Of a DNA stretch of 64,000 nucleotides, positions 63,128 through 64,000 are shown piece by piece (the stretch's first letter is position 1; each line of letters opens with the position of its first letter). The stretch is from assembly GCA_965261775.1 (NCBI GenBank), contig OZ253477.1:744001-808000 (forward strand), given 5' to 3'. The notes below the pieces were generated by a model that did no database searches, was not told where the DNA came from, and saw only the letters and a program-made list of their open reading frames with translations. The position numbers were made by a program, and so were the translations under genes. The stretch comes from G965261775 sp965261775. GTDB lineage: Bacteria; Pseudomonadota; Gammaproteobacteria; Eutrophobiales; Eutrophobiaceae.

Positions 63128-63834
63128 TGCTTTTGCAGGTCAATGATATACACGTCCATTATGGTCATGTGGCCGCATTAAAAGGCGTTTCATTTGCAGT
63201 GGAAGAAGCGGATTTTGTAACACTGATCGGCTCAAATGGCGCTGGCAAGAGTACTATTCTGCGTGCGATTTCCGGTCTTGATAACCCGAGTGCCGGCGCA
63301 ATTACCTTTAATGGAGAGCGAATTGAAAGACTTTCCGCCGATAAAATATTGAAAAAAGGCATTGCCCATGCGCCTGAAGGCCGGCGGGTATTCAAGGACC
63401 TGACCGTTACCGAAAATCTCCTGTTGGGGGCGTTCACGCGCGATGACGAAGAAGGCATTCAAAAGGACCTGGAGAAAGTATTTAATCATTTCCCCAGATT
63501 ACGGGAACGAAAAAACCAATCTGCCAGAACGATGAGTGGCGGCGAGCAACAGATGATCGCCATTGGTCGCGCCCTGATGTCCAGGCCAAAATTATTTCTG
63601 CTGGATGAACCCTCCCTGGGGCTGGCGCCGGTGATTGTGCAGGAGATCGCCCGGATCCTGACGGAAATCAACCGACAGGGTGTTTCCATTATTCTGGTTG
63701 AACAAAATGCGGAACTTGCTCTGGAATTGGCGCGACGCGGCTATGTGCTGGAAACGGGGAACATTTCCCTGGAAGGCAGGGCTGCGGAGCTGATGGATAA
63801 TGAGCACATCCGCAAAGCATATCTCGGAATTTAG
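63127..63834 (+). CDS. ABC transporter ATP-binding protein, LivF type
   Basis: The 235-residue second ATPase shows Walker A GSNGAGKST, signature MSGGEQQMIAIGRALMSR, Walker B LFLLDEPSLGLAP and a switch motif ILVEQNAELAL with Gln in place of His, as is usual in LivF. HAPEGRRVFKDLTVTENLL is the family Q-loop region. It closes the operon; 84 bases separate it from the tRNA gene. Confidence 0.93.
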   Translation: MLLQVNDIHVHYGHVAALKGVSFAVEEADFVTLIGSNGAGKSTILRAISGLDNPSAGAITFNGERIERLSADKILKKGIAHAPEGRRVFKDLTVTENLLLGAFTRDDEEGIQKDLEKVFNHFPRLRERKNQSARTMSGGEQQMIAIGRALMSRPKLFLLDEPSLGLAPVIVQEIARILTEINRQGVSIILVEQNAELALELARRGYVLETGNISLEGRAAELMDNEHIRKAYLGI

Positions 63835-63887
63835 CCCGGATTTCGGATTGAACTGTCGTATCTGTAATTTTGCCGTAATATGATTTT

Positions 63888-63893
63888 TATAAT
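63888..63893 (+). promoter_or_regulatory. Likely -10 box of the tRNA-Arg gene
   Basis: A perfect TATAAT lies 25 bases ahead of the tRNA in an A/T-rich stretch. A matching -35 box at the normal distance is weak. Confidence 0.4.
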
Positions 63894-63918
63894 AAAATGA
63901 CGAAACAGATATCTGAAT

Positions 63919-63995
63919 GCGCCTGTAGCTCAATTGGATAGAGTATCGGGCTTCGAACCCGAGGGTTGCAGGTTCGAGTCCTGCCAGGCGCGCCA
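63919..63995 (+). tRNA. tRNA-Arg (anticodon TCG)
   Basis: The 77-base sequence folds as a full cloverleaf. The acceptor stem GCGCCTG pairs with CAGGCGC, the D-arm holds TAGCTCAATTGGATAGAG, the anticodon stem-loop is TCGGG-CTTCGAA-CCCGA with anticodon TCG, and the T-arm is GCAGG-TTCGAGT-CCTGC. CCA is encoded after the discriminator G. It reads CGA-type arginine codons. Confidence 0.97.
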
Positions 63996-64000
63996 TTTCA

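Noticed and set aside
63592..63996. 134-codon minus-strand frame beginning MARLAGLEPATLGFEARYS
   Set aside because: Its first part is the antisense of the tRNA-Arg gene, a known source of false protein predictions, and the rest is antisense to the LivF-type gene.

Overview
The window looks like a chromosome segment of a Gammaproteobacterium with roughly balanced base composition and dense, operon-rich coding. Gene order supports this: gpsA-secB-rhodanese beside gpmI, pyrG-kdsA-eno-ftsB-ispD-ispF, pyrC-rnt, and rppH next to a HAD phosphatase gene. No rRNA, transposase, integrase, phage or CRISPR gene was seen. One tRNA-Arg lies at the right edge.

Left part (1-19.2 kb): a PfkB sugar or nucleoside kinase gene; gpsA, secB and a membrane rhodanese gene on the minus strand; gpmI and a C-terminal processing protease gene; a CBS protein gene; then pgi leading into a four-gene aminoethylphosphonate pathway (stand-alone nucleotidyltransferase, PEP mutase fused to a second nucleotidyltransferase, phosphonopyruvate decarboxylase, aminoethylphosphonate transaminase). 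Next come pyrG, kdsA, eno, ftsB, ispD and ispF. The middle-left part (19.2-33.6 kb) holds purL and purB with two tiny coupled ORFs between them, an aldo/keto reductase, pyrC-rnt, a Kef-type antiporter, small membrane proteins, cysG, a secreted hypothetical protein and rppH.

Between rppH and the HAD gene (33.7-38.2 kb) is a repeat-rich island. It encodes three related proteins with a shared twin-arginine-like leader, Ala/Thr-rich linkers and exchangeable beta-rich domains. Duplicated promoter/hairpin modules, short tandem repeats and REP-like stem-loops separate them. The middle gene carries a 17-base poly-C tract (coding strand) near its start and is out of frame there, which is what a slipped-strand phase-variable gene looks like. 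This is the least ordinary part of the window.

Right part (38.2-64 kb): mdh and gltA face away from sucA-sucB-lpdA, followed by polyhydroxyalkanoate genes phaA-phaB-phaR. A degenerate GGDEF/EAL protein gene and a NarL-type two-component pair then lie divergent from a TorF-type porin gene. Next is a putative methylated-amine operon: a trimethylamine monooxygenase-like flavoprotein, a trimethylamine N-oxide demethylase-like fusion (DUF1989-type domain plus GcvT-type domain) and a complete branched-chain-amino-acid-type ABC transporter. Together the genes suggest a heterotroph with a full upper TCA cycle, carbon storage and use of methylated nitrogen compounds, which also builds phosphonate groups for its surface. 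All functions are read from sequence motifs and context; no database search was run.
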